Source of the DNA: Novosphingobium sp. ST904
GTDB taxonomy: Bacteria > Pseudomonadota > Alphaproteobacteria > Sphingomonadales > Sphingomonadaceae
Reading direction: 5' to 3'
Length of the DNA: 64,000 nt
NCBI RefSeq assembly: GCF_001298105.1
Contig: NZ_LGJH01000151.1
Span: 47,601-111,600, forward strand
Shown here: positions 54,089 to 63,457 of the stretch, piece after piece
How the letters are laid out: each line of letters starts with the position of its first letter
Numbering within the stretch: the first letter of the stretch is position 1
The notes under the pieces: generated by a model
What the model was told of the DNA's origin: nothing
The model's input: only the letters and a program-made list of their open reading frames with translations
Database searches by the model: none
Position numbers and translations under genes: made by a program

Positions 54089-55162
54089 GTGAACGCCGCC
54101 CGGAAATACTCGATTGCCGTCATCCCCGGTGACGGCATCGGCAAGGAGGTCATGCCGGAAGGCGTGCGCGTGCTCGAAGCCGCGGCAAGCCGCTTCGGTT
54201 TCGAACTCGATCTCCAGTGGCACGACTTCGCGTCCTGCGATTACTATCTTCGCCACGGAGAGATGATGCCCGCGGACTGGAAGGCGCGCATCGGCCGGGT
54301 CGACGCGCTGTTCTTCGGCGCGGTAGGCTGGCCCGACACCGTTCCCGACCATGTCTCGCTCTGGGGATCGCTGCTTCAGTTCCGCCGCGAATACGACCAG
54401 TACGTCAATTTGCGTCCTGTCCGGCTCATGCCCGGCGTTCCCTGCCCGCTCGCCGGCCGCAAGCCGGGCGACATCGATTTCTGGGTCGTGCGCGAAAATA
54501 CCGAGGGGGAGTACAGTTCGGTCGGCGGGCACATGTTCGCGGGCACCGACCGCGAGGTGGTGATCCAGGAAACCGTGATGACCCGCTTCGGCGTTGACCG
54601 CGTGCTGCGCTATGCCTTCGACCTCGCCAGCCGCCGTGAACGCCGGCACCTGACCAGCGCCACCAAATCCAACGGGATCGCCATCACCATGCCGTTCTGG
54701 GACGGCCGGGTGGAAGCGATCGCCCGCGAATTCGCGGATGTCACGCATGACAAGTATCACATCGACATCCTGACCGCGCAGTTCGTGCTCAATCCGCAGC
54801 GCTTCGACGTGGTCGTCGCCTCCAATCTCTTCGGGGATATCCTGAGCGATCTCGGCCCCGCCTGCACCGGAACCATCGGCGTTGCCCCTTCGGGCAATAT
54901 CAATCCCGAGGGCACGCACCCCTCTCTCTTCGAGCCGGTCCACGGCTCAGCGCCCGATATCGCCGGCAAGGGGATCGCCAATCCGGTCGGCCAGATCTGG
55001 TCCGCCGCGATGATGCTCGAACATCTCGGCGAAGCCGAAGCGGCAGCAGCGGTCATGACCGCGATCGAGGCCGTACTCGTCTCGCCCCGCGGAAGGACAG
55101 GCGATCTGGGCGGCAGCGCCGATACGCTTTCCTGCGGCAAGGCGATCGCCGAATCCCTCTAG
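54089..55162 (+). CDS. Tartrate dehydrogenase/decarboxylase or D-malate dehydrogenase
   Basis: 357-residue beta-decarboxylating dehydrogenase of the isocitrate/isopropylmalate family, closest in pattern to TtuC/DmlA. IAVIPGDGIGKEVMPEGV, SLWGSLLQFRREYDQYVNLRP (substrate Arg residues), VVRENTEGEYSSVGG, Lys in TKSNGI, and metal Asp in NLFGDILSDLGP and the GTHPSLFEPVHGSAPDIAGKG nucleotide loop. GTG 54089 is selected by GAGAAAGG upstream; TTG 54071 is in frame but leaves no ribosome site. Follows gabD after a terminator. Confidence 0.87.
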   Translation: MNAARKYSIAVIPGDGIGKEVMPEGVRVLEAAASRFGFELDLQWHDFASCDYYLRHGEMMPADWKARIGRVDALFFGAVGWPDTVPDHVSLWGSLLQFRREYDQYVNLRPVRLMPGVPCPLAGRKPGDIDFWVVRENTEGEYSSVGGHMFAGTDREVVIQETVMTRFGVDRVLRYAFDLASRRERRHLTSATKSNGIAITMPFWDGRVEAIAREFADVTHDKYHIDILTAQFVLNPQRFDVVVASNLFGDILSDLGPACTGTIGVAPSGNINPEGTHPSLFEPVHGSAPDIAGKGIANPVGQIWSAAMMLEHLGEAEAAAAVMTAIEAVLVSPRGRTGDLGGSADTLSCGKAIAESL

Positions 55163-55166
55163 GAAC

Positions 55167-55199
55167 GGGGTGCGGCATAATATGCCGCGCCCCCCCCCC
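55167..55199. terminator. Hairpin plus C10 run after the dehydrogenase
   Basis: GCGGCAT-AAT-ATGCCGC (55172-55188) with an outer GGGG/CCCC extension, 9 bases past the stop, ending in a run of ten C. A likely transcript end. The C10 run is a site where base count may be unreliable. Confidence 0.5.
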
Positions 55200-55273
55200 A
55201 AATTGGCGATCCTGCTGCCGGATCGCTCCCGTTTCGGCGCAACCGGCCGAACCGACGGCATAATCTGTCTCCC

Positions 55274-56688
55274 ATGACAGACCTTCAGACTTCCCCTATC
55301 ACCCGCAGTCATAACCAGGGATTGCTGGAACTGGACCGCCGGCACCTGATCCATCCGGTCACATCGTTCCGGGGCCATGAACGCCACGGCGCCCGCATCC
55401 TGCAATCGGGTGAGGGCATGTGGCTTACCGATGTCGACGGGCGGCGGGTGCTAGACGCGTTCGCCGGTCTGTGGTGCGTCAATGTGGGCTACGGGCGGGA
55501 GAGCATCGTCGAGGTCGCCGCCGAACAGATGCGGCGGCTGCCTTATGCCACCGGCTACTTCCACTTCGGCAACGAGCCGGCGATCCGTCTGGCCCACGAA
55601 CTGACCCGGCTCGCCCCGGAAGGACTTGGCCACGTCTACTTCACGCTGGGCGGTTCGGACGCGGTGGACAGCGCGATCCGCTATATCGTCCACTACTTCA
55701 ATGCCATCGGCAAACCGCAGAAGAAGCATTTCATCGCCCTCGAATGGGGCTACCACGGCTCCAGTTCGAACGGTGCGGGGCTGACCGCGCTGGCCAACTT
55801 CCATCGCGGGTTCGATCTGCCCCGGCCCTGGCAGCACCACATCGCATCGCCCTATCCCTACCGCCACCCGGAGGGCCATGACGACGCGGCGGTGATCGCC
55901 TCCAGCGTGGCCGCGCTCAAGGCAAAGGTCACCGAACTCGGGGCGGACAACGTGGCGCATTCTGCTGCGAGCCGATCCAGGGTTCGGGCGGCGTCATCGT
56001 GCCGCCCAGGGGCTGGCTCAAGGCCCTGCGGCAGGCTTGCGACGAACTGGGCGTCCTGATGCTGGTGGACGAGGTCATCACCGGCTTCGGGCGCACCGGC
56101 CCGATGTTCGCCTGCGAGGCGGAAGACGTCTCGCCCGATTTCATGACCCTCGCCAAGGGCCTCACCTCGGGCTACGCGCCGATGGGCGCCGTGCTCATGG
56201 CCGATCACATCTATGAAACCATCGCCGACGCCGCGCCCGAAAGCCTGCCGATCGGGCACGGCTTCACTTACTCCGGCCATCCGGTAAGCGCCGCGATCGC
56301 GCTGGAGGTGCTGCGGCTGTACCAGGAGGGGGGACTGCTCGAGAACGGCGAACGCACGGGCATTCGTTTCGCGCAGCATCTCGAACGCATGCGCGAACAT
56401 CCGCTGGTGGGCGATACGCGCGGACGCGGCCTGCTAGGCGCCATCGAACTGGTCAGCGACAAGGGCTCCAAGGCCGGGTTCGACACTGCGCTGGACATCG
56501 GCGGGCGGCTCTCCGCGCTTACCTGGGAAAAGGGCGTGATCGTGCGCTGCTTCGGAAATGCGGTGATAGGTTTCGCGCCCGCCCTGAGCTGCACGTCGAG
56601 CGAGATGGACATGATATTCGATCGCGTGGAAGGTGCTCTCGACGCGCTGCTGGAGATGCCCGACATCCGTGCCGCGACGGGTTGCTGA
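55274..56688 (+). CDS. Class III (omega) aminotransferase (frame broken)
   Basis: PLP-dependent aminotransferase of the beta-alanine/putrescine:pyruvate type, 471 aa after repair. FAGLWCVNVGYGRESIVEVAAEQM, FTLGGSDAVDSAIRYIVHYFNA, WGYHGSSSNGAG, LMLVDEVITGFGRTGPMFACE with the cofactor Asp, and the PLP Lys in DFMTLAKGLTSGYAPMGAV. The frame breaks at about 55954-55958 (DNVA then FCCEPIQGSGG). With gabD and the GNAT gene it fits catabolism of diamines or omega-amino acids to succinate. Followed 16 bases later by an Lrp regulator. Confidence 0.88.
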
Positions 56689-56704
56689 CAAGGAAAAAGA
56701 CGAC

Positions 56705-57193
56705 ATGGCGATAGGCCCCAAACTTGACCGGATCGACCTCAAGATCCTCGCCAAGCTTCAGGAAGCGGGGCGTATCACCAATGTCGAGCTTTCCGATGCT
56801 GTCGGCCTGTCTCCCAGCCCTTGCCTCACCCGGGTCAAGCGGTTGGAAACGGCCGGTTACATCACCGGTTACGGCGCGCACATCAATCTCAACAAGCTGG
56901 GCGAATTCCTCACCGTCTTCACCGAAGTGACGCTGGGCGAGCACCGGCGCGGGGACTTTTCCCGCTTTGAAACCCGGATCGCCAAGATCGACGAAATCGT
57001 CGAATGCCACCTGGTCAGCGGCGGGTACGACTACCTCCTGAAATTCGTCGCGCGCGGCGTCACGCATTACCAGTCGCTCATCGAGGAAATGCTCGAAAAC
57101 GATTACGGCATCGAAAAGTACTTCAGCTACATCGTCATCAAATCGCCGTTCATCAAGCATCACTTCCCGATCCAGAACCTGTTCGGGGATTGA
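56705..57193 (+). CDS. Lrp/AsnC-family transcriptional regulator
   Basis: 162-residue regulator. Helix-turn-helix LDRIDLKILAKLQEAGRIT, NVELSDAVGLSPSPCLTRVKRLETAGYI; C-terminal RAM ligand domain with VECHLVSGGYDYLLKFVARG. The C-terminus IKHHFPIQNLF is longer than in many members and seen in amine-pathway regulators. ATG 56705 directly follows the aminotransferase gene, so it likely senses an amino acid and controls this cluster. Confidence 0.9.
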   Translation: MAIGPKLDRIDLKILAKLQEAGRITNVELSDAVGLSPSPCLTRVKRLETAGYITGYGAHINLNKLGEFLTVFTEVTLGEHRRGDFSRFETRIAKIDEIVECHLVSGGYDYLLKFVARGVTHYQSLIEEMLENDYGIEKYFSYIVIKSPFIKHHFPIQNLFGD

Positions 57194-57317
57194 ACCGCCG
57201 CGCCGCGCGCCCGCGAAATTGCCGTGGGCCGCGGCGAGGGATGAGGCCGGGCGGCGCGTATGATGTCCTGCAAGCCCGGAAGGCATCGTCCCCCGGGCAT
57301 GGAACCGGAGCTAACCC

Positions 57318-57695
57318 ATGCGTCTCACTGCACTTGCCGCCGCTGCCGCCGTCATGCTGGCCGCCTTTCCTTCCCTTGCGCTGGCGCATCCCAAGCTGCT
57401 GAGCGCCCCGCCCGCCGCCAATTCGGCGGTGGCGAAGCCCACCTCGATCACCCTGACCTTCTCCGAAGACCTCGTCGCGCCGCTCTCCGGCATCGACCTG
57501 GTGATGACCGGGATGCCGGGCATGGCCGATCACAAACCGATGCCGATCAAAGGGATTGCCGCCAGGGCCAAGGGCAAGACGATGACCATAGCCCTGCCCC
57601 GCCCGCTTCCCACCGGAACCTACGAACTGACCTGGCACGCGGTCGCCGCCGACCAGCACCGCATCGAAGGCAGCTACGGCTTCACGGTCCGCTGA
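57318..57695 (+). CDS. copC: CopC-type periplasmic copper-binding protein
   Basis: 125-residue CopC/YobA-family protein. Signal peptide ends SLALAHP; mature N-terminal His1 is the usual copper ligand. A beta-sandwich with LLSAPPAANSAVAKPTSITLTFSEDL and the C-terminal DQHRIEGSYGFTV, whose Asp/His pair completes the Cu(II) site. Methionines in VMTGMPGMADHKPMP could form a Cu(I) site. Four bases before copD, same operon. Confidence 0.93.
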   Translation: MRLTALAAAAAVMLAAFPSLALAHPKLLSAPPAANSAVAKPTSITLTFSEDLVAPLSGIDLVMTGMPGMADHKPMPIKGIAARAKGKTMTIALPRPLPTGTYELTWHAVAADQHRIEGSYGFTVR

Positions 57696-57699
57696 TCCC

Positions 57700-58563
57700 A
57701 TGGAAACGGGCAGCCTCGTTGCCGCGCGCCTTGCCAGCTATGTGCTGCTGCTCGCGGCGGCAGGGCTGCCTGTTCACGCCCTGATCCAGCGCCGCGCCCG
57801 CTTCGGCGGAGGCGAACGAGCTGCGCTGATGCTGCTCGCGGCGGGCGCGCTCATCACCTCGCTGTGGTGGGCGCTTGCCAATGTCGCGGCCATGGCGGGC
57901 CTCGCGATCGGCGATCTCGATACCGCCACTTTTACCGCCGTGCTTCAGGCAACGCCGCTCGGGCTACTGCTGACCTTGCGCGCCGCCGCCCTGACCGCCT
58001 TCCTCGTGCTGCTGGCGCTGCGCCCCGCGCCGCTGCTGCTTGCACCGCTAGCCCTTGCCGCGCTTGCCAGCGCCGCATGGGCAGGTCATGCCGGCGCGGG
58101 CGAAGCGCCCTGGGGCGTGCTGCTCCGGGCCAGCGACGTGCTGCACCTGGGCGCCGCCGCGCTGTGGCTGGGCGCGCTGTTCGCTTTTCTCTCCGCGCTG
58201 ATGGGCCGAGGCGGGCGAAAGGACGCCGCCGTTATCGCCGCACTGTCCGCTTTCGCGCGGACCGGCACCGTGATCGTCGCCGTGCTGTTCCTGACCGGAC
58301 TGGCCAATGCATGGCTTATCGGCGGTGCAGGCGGACTGCCTTCAGGCTGGTGGCCGCGATTGATCGCGCTGAAATTCGCGCTGTTCCTCGCCATGCTCGC
58401 ACTCGCCGCCGATAACCGCTGGCGGCTGGTGCCCGCGCTTGAACGCCGCACGCCGGGGCGAGCCCGGCGGCTGCGCCTTTCGCTGATGCTGGAAACGGCC
58501 TGCGGGCTCGGGATCGTGGGGGTGGTTGCCCTCGCCGGGCAACTCGACCCCCACGGCGGCTGA
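57700..58563 (+). CDS. copD: CopD-type copper import membrane protein
   Basis: 287-residue inner-membrane protein with about eight helices of the CopD family. Typical features: WWALANVAAMAG, WAGHAGAGEAPWGVLLRASDVLHLGAAALWLGALFAF with conserved His residues in the membrane, and LIALKFALFLAMLALAADNRWRLVPAL. Works with CopC in copper uptake into the cytoplasm. Ends 12 bases from the convergent ridA gene. Confidence 0.92.
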   Translation: METGSLVAARLASYVLLLAAAGLPVHALIQRRARFGGGERAALMLLAAGALITSLWWALANVAAMAGLAIGDLDTATFTAVLQATPLGLLLTLRAAALTAFLVLLALRPAPLLLAPLALAALASAAWAGHAGAGEAPWGVLLRASDVLHLGAAALWLGALFAFLSALMGRGGRKDAAVIAALSAFARTGTVIVAVLFLTGLANAWLIGGAGGLPSGWWPRLIALKFALFLAMLALAADNRWRLVPALERRTPGRARRLRLSLMLETACGLGIVGVVALAGQLDPHGG

Positions 58564-58575
58564 CAGCCAGTTCCC

Positions 58576-58923
58576 TCAGGCGCGTGCGGCGATGACGATG
58601 ATCTCGACCTTGTAGTCGGGCGAGGCCAGACGGGATTCGCCGGTGGCGCGGGCAGGAGCCGGTGCATCGGCGATCCAGTCGTCCCAAACCGCGTTCATTT
58701 TCTCGAAATCGGCGATGTCGGCCAGCCAGATGGTTGCCGAGAGCAAGTGGTTCTTGCTGCTGCCGGCCTGCTTCAGCAGAGCTTCGATCTCGGCAAGCGC
58801 GGTGCGGGTCTGGGCGGTCACGTCATCGCCGGGCTCGCCGACCTGCCCCGCGAGATAGATCGTATCGCCGTGAATGACAGCCTCGCTCATGCGCGGGCCC
58901 TGTTCGATGCGGGTAATGGTCAT
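58576..58923 (-). CDS. ridA: RidA-family reactive imine/enamine deaminase
   Basis: 115-residue YjgF/YER057c/UK114 protein. ATG 58923 follows AGGAGTTGATTGC. IHGDTIYLAGQVGEPGDDVTAQTRTALAEIEALLKQAGS and the conserved Arg in APAPARATGESRLASPDYKVEI are the family core; the Arg binds the imine carboxylate. It lies 38 bases after dadA on the same strand, so it probably hydrolyses imino acids released by DadA. Confidence 0.92.
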   Translation of the reverse strand: MTITRIEQGPRMSEAVIHGDTIYLAGQVGEPGDDVTAQTRTALAEIEALLKQAGSSKNHLLSATIWLADIADFEKMNAVWDDWIADAPAPARATGESRLASPDYKVEIIVIAARA

Positions 58924-58961
58924 GCAATCAACTCCTGGCGATTCTGGATGGAAACTCGGGT

Positions 58962-60212
58962 TCAATAGCGGGAGATGGCGAGGTCGGCAGCCTCGATGGC
59001 GGGCGCCCGGCCGCCGATGATGTCGGCGATCACATGGGCGGAACCGCAGGCCATCGTCCAGCCGAGCGTGCCGTGGCCGGTATTAAGGAAGAGGTTGGAT
59101 ATGCCGGTAGGCCCGATCACCGGCGTACTGTCGGGCGTCATAGGGCGCAGGCCGCTCCAGAACGAAGCCTTGGACACATCGCCCGCGCCGGGGAACAGCG
59201 ACCCCAGCGAATACTCCAGCGTGGTGCGCCGCGCTTGCGGCAGATCCCTGGAGAAGCCCGAGATTTCCGCCATTCCGCCCACGCGGATGCGATCGCCCAG
59301 CCGGGTGATCGCCACCTTGTAGCTTTCATCGAGCAGGGTCGATACCGGCGCGAGCGCGGGATCGGACACCGGCACGGTGATCGAATAGCCCTTCACCGGA
59401 TAGACGGGCAGCCGAATGCCCAGAGGCGCCAGGAGTTGCGGCGAATAGCTGCCCAGCGCCACGAGATAGGCATCGGCAACCAGCTTTCCCGCCGCCGTCA
59501 CGACATGGTCTATCCGTCCGCCGGATCGGGACAGGCCGGTGATCGCGGTATCGTGGACAAACCGTACGCCCGCGTCGCGCGCCATCCCTGCCAGCGCATT
59601 GGTGAACTTGAAGCAGTCCCCGGTCTCGTCGTTCGGCAACCGCAAGCCGCCCACCAGCCGGGCCTCGCTTGCCGCCAGCCCCGGTTCCGCCGCCAGGCAT
59701 CCTGCCCGGTCGAGCACTTCGAAGGGAACCCCGTCCGCCTCCAGGACCGCGATATCCTTGGCGATCCCGTCCATCTGCTTCTGCTCGCGGAACAGCTGCA
59801 ACGTCCCCTGGCTGCGTTCGTCGTAGCGGATGCCGGTTTCCCGGCGCAGTTCGATCAGCTGGTCGCGGCTGAATTCCGCGAGGCGGACCATGCGGCTCTT
59901 GTTCACGGCGTAGGACCGCGCGTTGCAATTGCCCAGCATCGCCGCCAGCCAGCGGAGCATCGCCATGTCCGGGCGTGGCCGCAGGACGAGCGGCGCATGT
60001 TCCATGAACAACCATCGCAGGGCCTTTGCCGGAATGCCGGGGGCGGCCCAGGGCGAGGCATAGCCCGGCGAAATCTCCCCGGCATTCGCGAAGCTGGTTT
60101 CCAGAGCGGGGCCGGGCTGCCGGTCGATGACGACCACCTCGTGCCCAGCCCGCGCCAGATACCATGCAGAGGTGACGCCGATCACGCCGCTTCCCAGTAC
60201 CGCAACTTTCAT
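58962..60212 (-). CDS. dadA: D-amino acid dehydrogenase small subunit
   Basis: 416-residue FAD-dependent dehydrogenase that oxidises D-amino acids to 2-oxo acids and ammonia, passing electrons to the respiratory chain. Dinucleotide motif [54 protein letters not shown] and [19 protein letters not shown] are DadA signatures. Overlaps the upstream racemase gene by 4 bases (ATGA). Likely membrane-associated. Forms an alanine-catabolism operon with alr and ridA. Confidence 0.94.
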   Translation of the reverse strand: MKVAVLGSGVIGVTSAWYLARAGHEVVVIDRQPGPALETSFANAGEISPGYASPWAAPGIPAKALRWLFMEHAPLVLRPRPDMAMLRWLAAMLGNCNARSYAVNKSRMVRLAEFSRDQLIELRRETGIRYDERSQGTLQLFREQKQMDGIAKDIAVLEADGVPFEVLDRAGCLAAEPGLAASEARLVGGLRLPNDETGDCFKFTNALAGMARDAGVRFVHDTAITGLSRSGGRIDHVVTAAGKLVADAYLVALGSYSPQLLAPLGIRLPVYPVKGYSITVPVSDPALAPVSTLLDESYKVAITRLGDRIRVGGMAEISGFSRDLPQARRTTLEYSLGSLFPGAGDVSKASFWSGLRPMTPDSTPVIGPTGISNLFLNTGHGTLGWTMACGSAHVIADIIGGRAPAIEAADLAISRY

Positions 60213-61336
60213 CGTGCGACGCTCCGCTGTGCCAGACCGGCCGCCGGGACATAGTCTCTTGCATAGCGGCGGCTGAGCTGGGTTAGAATCTCGTAGGAAA
60301 TCGTGCCGGCATCGCGGGCCAGATCGTCGATCGTCTGGTTCGGGCCGAGGATCTCGACCGGCGCGCCGGGGCGAAGGTGGCGCTCCGGCACATTGGTGAC
60401 GTCCAGAGTAATGCTGTCCATCGACACCCGGCCCACCATCGGCACCCGAATGCCCGCAACGAAAGCGCTTCCGCGGTTGCCCAGCGTGCGCGGCAATCCA
60501 TCGGCATAGCCGACCGGTATCGTCGCGATCCGCGTTTCCCGCAGGGCGCGATGCGTAAGGCCGTAGCCGATCCCCGTTCCCGCCGGAACCGTGCGAAGCT
60601 GGGCGATCCGCGCCTCCAGCGACACTACCGCGCGCATCGGGTTCACGCCGCCATGCGGCGCGCCGCCGTAAAGGGCGATCCCGGCACGCACGATGTCGAG
60701 GTGGTCCTGCGCAAGGAAAGCCCCGCCGCTATTGTCGAGCGCGCGGGGCAGGCCGGGAAAACCGCTCGCGATGCGCGAGAAACACGCGGCCTGCTCGCCG
60801 TTGAACGGATGGTCCGGTTCGTCGGCGCAGGCGAAGTGGCTCATCAGCATGACCGGCTTCACACCGCGCAGACGGTCCGGCTCGCCAAGGAGAAGGGCAA
60901 CCTCCTGCGGCGACATTCCCATCCGCGACATGCCGGTATCGACCTGCAAGGCCCCGCGCAGCCACTGGCCTCGCGCCCGGGCGAGGCTGGACCAGCGGTC
61001 GATCTGATCGAGCGAATTGAGCACGGGGATCGCCCCGCTCGCCGCGCATTCCGCCTCCGCGCCGGGCTGAAGACCGTTGAGGACGAACAATTCCGCTTCC
61101 GGCGGCAGCAAGGGCATAAGCGCTGCCGCCTCGTCGAGCACGGCGACGAAGAACGTCCTGCACCCGGCATCGGCCAATGCATCCACCGCCCGTGCCGCGC
61201 CGATGCCATAGGCATCTGCCTTGACCACCGCCGCCACCCGCGCAGGCGCGACCTGCCGCCCGACAATGGCGTAGTTCTCCACCAATGCACCGAGATCGAT
61301 CCGGAGCACGGCACCTGCCGTAGCCAATGTCGTCAT
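60209..61336 (-). CDS. alr: Alanine racemase (catabolic, DadX type)
   Basis: 375-residue PLP-dependent racemase that interconverts L- and D-alanine. Schiff-base Lys in [20 protein letters not shown], catalytic Tyr region in [17 protein letters not shown]-like [15 protein letters not shown], and the C-terminal domain [17 protein letters not shown]. The coupling to dadA indicates the catabolic role rather than cell-wall supply. Transcribed divergently from an Lrp regulator. Confidence 0.94.
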   Translation of the reverse strand: MTTLATAGAVLRIDLGALVENYAIVGRQVAPARVAAVVKADAYGIGAARAVDALADAGCRTFFVAVLDEAAALMPLLPPEAELFVLNGLQPGAEAECAASGAIPVLNSLDQIDRWSSLARARGQWLRGALQVDTGMSRMGMSPQEVALLLGEPDRLRGVKPVMLMSHFACADEPDHPFNGEQAACFSRIASGFPGLPRALDNSGGAFLAQDHLDIVRAGIALYGGAPHGGVNPMRAVVSLEARIAQLRTVPAGTGIGYGLTHRALRETRIATIPVGYADGLPRTLGNRGSAFVAGIRVPMVGRVSMDSITLDVTNVPERHLRPGAPVEILGPNQTIDDLARDAGTISYEILTQLSRRYARDYVPAAGLAQRSVAR

Positions 61337-61403
61337 GCAGCCCTCCTTTCCTCGCAGATTATCGACGGTTATACGAAATAGGCTCCCAATCTTGCGTCAA
61401 CCT

Positions 61404-61427
61404 TGCGAAGATTGCGATAATTTCGCA
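61404..61427. promoter_or_regulatory. Inverted repeat in the alr/lrp divergent promoter
   Basis: TGCGAA-N12-TTCGCA, with an inner TTGCGA, lies 68 bases from the alr start and 25 bases before the lrp start. A suitable operator for the Lrp-family protein acting on dadA-alr and on its own gene. Confidence 0.55.
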
Positions 61428-61451
61428 CGATCATTCGGCAGATTCAGAACG

Positions 61452-61922
61452 ATGTCAGAACCACTCGATTCCATCGACCGCACCATCATCCGCCTGCTGC
61501 GGCTCAATGCCCGCCGCCCCAACTCGGAAATCGCCACGGAGGTCGGCCTCTCGGCCTCAGCCTGCCATCGCCGCATCCGGATCCTGGAAGAACGCGGCGT
61601 GATCCGGGGCTACACGGTCATCACCGGGAGCGGAGAGGAAGACGAGCGCGGGGTCGATGTCCTCGTGCAGGTCACGCTGGACCGCCAGACCGAGGAATAC
61701 CTTTCGAAGTTCGAGCACGCAGTGCGCCAGTGTCCGGAAATTCGCGAATGCTTCCTGATGACGGGCGATGTCGACTACTGGCTTCGCGTCCGTACGGACA
61801 GCGTAGCCGCCTATGAGACGATCCACGGCGAAATCCTGTCCCGGATGCCGGGTGTAACCCGTATCAGCTCCAGTTTCGCCATGCGCGACGCCTTGCGCCC
61901 CAAGCGGTCCGGGCGGCGTTAG
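61452..61922 (+). CDS. Lrp/AsnC-family regulator of the dad operon
   Basis: 156-residue regulator. SIDRTIIRLLRLNARRPNSEIATEVGLSASACHRRIRILEERGVIRGY is the helix-turn-helix half, spread over residues 6-55; the RAM domain has VRQCPEIRECFLMTGDVDYWLRVR. Divergent from alr-dadA-ridA, the arrangement of known DadR/BkdR activators responding to alanine. ATG 61452 gives the usual N-terminus. Confidence 0.9.
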   Translation: MSEPLDSIDRTIIRLLRLNARRPNSEIATEVGLSASACHRRIRILEERGVIRGYTVITGSGEEDERGVDVLVQVTLDRQTEEYLSKFEHAVRQCPEIRECFLMTGDVDYWLRVRTDSVAAYETIHGEILSRMPGVTRISSSFAMRDALRPKRSGRR

Positions 61923-62110
61923 AGCCACCGTCCAGCGCCTTCGCCGACCGGTGGCGGGAAGCCGACGAACCGTGCGCGCCCCGGCGATCCGTCCGCTCAA
62001 GGCCATTGACTCGCCCTTCTCTACCATTCAAGTTGACAATACACGAAGCGAGCTATCGCCTGTCTTGAACATATCGCCTGAACACATCAGTAGAAGGGAG
62101 AACGACCATC

Positions 62111-62341
62111 ATGCACAGCGATTTTCACGTCGTCCGCAAGGGCATGGAATGGGCCGTCAGCCTGCACGGGCTGATCCTCGAAGCTTTCGCCAACCAGCGC
62201 GATGCCCTCAACCGGGCTGTCGATGCCGCGCACCAGGCCGGGATGAACGGGCACCGGGCACAAGTGCTTCTCGTCGAAGCGCCATCCGATGCCCGCACCC
62301 ATTGGGTCTTCGGCCATCATCCCTACCCGCCGACCGCCTGA
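62111..62341 (+). CDS. DUF2188 domain-containing protein
   Basis: 76-residue small protein. HVVRKGMEWAVSLHG, then NQRDALNRAVDAAHQAGMN and a short basic/hydrophobic tail fit the DUF2188 pattern in which a Trp-Val strand is followed by a helix. AAGGGAGAA precedes the ATG. Function unknown; such proteins are often stress-associated. About 190 bases separate it from the Lrp gene, with nothing recognisable between. Confidence 0.72.
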   Translation: MHSDFHVVRKGMEWAVSLHGLILEAFANQRDALNRAVDAAHQAGMNGHRAQVLLVEAPSDARTHWVFGHHPYPPTA

Positions 62342-62377
62342 GGGCGCGGGTTCCCTCCAGTTCGACAGGAGCCTGAA

Positions 62378-62641
62378 ATGCTCAGAAAACTATTCGTCGA
62401 CCATCCCGAAGCGGTAAACGAGACTTACGGCGAGCATTTCTATGTGGCCGGCCGCTTCGGCCTGCTCATGATCCTCGCCGGGCTCGGCACGATCATTCAC
62501 GGGTTCATTCCAGGTTTCCATACCCGGACCGGCAGCAACATGATCAGAAAGCTGCACGGCGAGATGACCCGCCGCCAGCCTCGCCAGACCCAGCCCGTTT
62601 CCACGGCACCGTTCGCCATGCAGCTCGAATACGAGATCTGA
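62378..62641 (+). CDS. DUF6356 family protein
   Basis: 87-residue protein with FVDHPEAVNETYGEHFYVAGRFGLLMILAGLGTIIHGFIPGF and RTGSNMIRKLHGEM, the pattern of a small sphingomonad membrane-associated family. One hydrophobic helix around residues 27-47. Function unknown. 36 bases after the DUF2188 gene. Its stop is 4 bases from the IS element. Confidence 0.75.
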   Translation: MLRKLFVDHPEAVNETYGEHFYVAGRFGLLMILAGLGTIIHGFIPGFHTRTGSNMIRKLHGEMTRRQPRQTQPVSTAPFAMQLEYEI

Positions 62642-62642
62642 A

Positions 62643-63409
62643 CTAGGTCGTAGACTCATAAGCGCGGAGCCACAGCCGCACAGAGGCGAGTTGGACCATG
62701 GCGAGGAAGTTGGCGGCGAGCTTATCGTAGCGAGTGGCGACGCGGCGGAAGTGCTTCAGCTTCGAGAAGAACCGCTCGATGAGGTTGCGCTTGCGGTAGA
62801 GCCTTTTGCTGAAGCAGGGTTTCCACTTCCGATTGGATTTTGCCGGGATGTTCGGAGTGGCTCCTTGCCCCTCGATCAGCGCACGGATGCGGTCAGCGTC
62901 ATAGGCTTTATCGGCCAGCACGATGGTGTGCGGCCCGAGATTGTCGAGCAGCATGTCGGCGATCTGTCCGTCATGCGCTTGTCCGGCTGTCAGGCCGAGC
63001 CGGATCGGGAGGCCTTGGGCATCGACGAGCGCGTGGATTTTGGTCGTGAGTCCGCCTCGTGATCGACCGAGACAATGATCTCGATCCCCCTTTTTGCCGT
63101 CGCGGCCTGCTGATGGGCGCGAACGGAAGTGCTGTCGATCATCTGAATGTCGCCGTCGTGAGCGGCGGTGACGGCGTCCATCATCCGGTCCCAGACACCG
63201 GCCTTCCGCCATCGCACAAAGCGATTGTAGCAAGTGGTGCGTGGCCCGTAGCGCTCGGGCAGGTCACGCCACGGCGCGCCGGACCGCAGCACCCAAAAGA
63301 TGCCATTCAACACGCGCCGATCATCGACGCGGGGCACGCCTCGCGGTTTGTTGGGCAGCACGGGTTCGATCACGCGCCATTCGAAGTCAGTCAGGTCGTA
63401 CCGGCTCAT
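62643..63409 (-). CDS. IS5-family transposase (two frames joined by -1 frameshift)
   Basis: 255-residue DDE transposase when the frames are joined. The first frame (MSRYDLTDFEWRVIEPVLP...) carries the first Asp in MIDSTSVRAHQQ; the second carries Asp in IVLADKAYDADRIRALI and Glu in RNLIERFFSKLKHFRR. The shift occurs at AAAAAGGGGG around 63088-63097, a slippery heptamer-type run normal for this IS group, so this is probably programmed and not one of the damaging breaks elsewhere. The TAG stop lies at the element's edge. Confidence 0.9.
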
Positions 63410-63430
63410 GCCGAGCGTGAATCAGAAACC
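62646..63430. mobile_element. IS5-family insertion sequence, about 785 bp
   Basis: Ends inferred from an imperfect inverted repeat: GGTCGTAGACTCATA at 62646-62660 against the complement of 63416-63430 (GGTTTCTGATTCACG), 8 of 15 matching. No target duplication is visible: the left flank is CTA and the right flank AGC. It sits 4 bases after the DUF6356 stop. Likely intact for transposition. Confidence 0.75.
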
Positions 63431-63457
63431 AGCGAGGAAGTCCAACCCATGTTCGGG

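Noticed and set aside
63088..63097. Counting the transposase frame change among the sequence errors
   Set aside because: It lies on a classical A5G5 slippery run at the usual place for this IS5 group, so programmed -1 frameshifting is the better reading.
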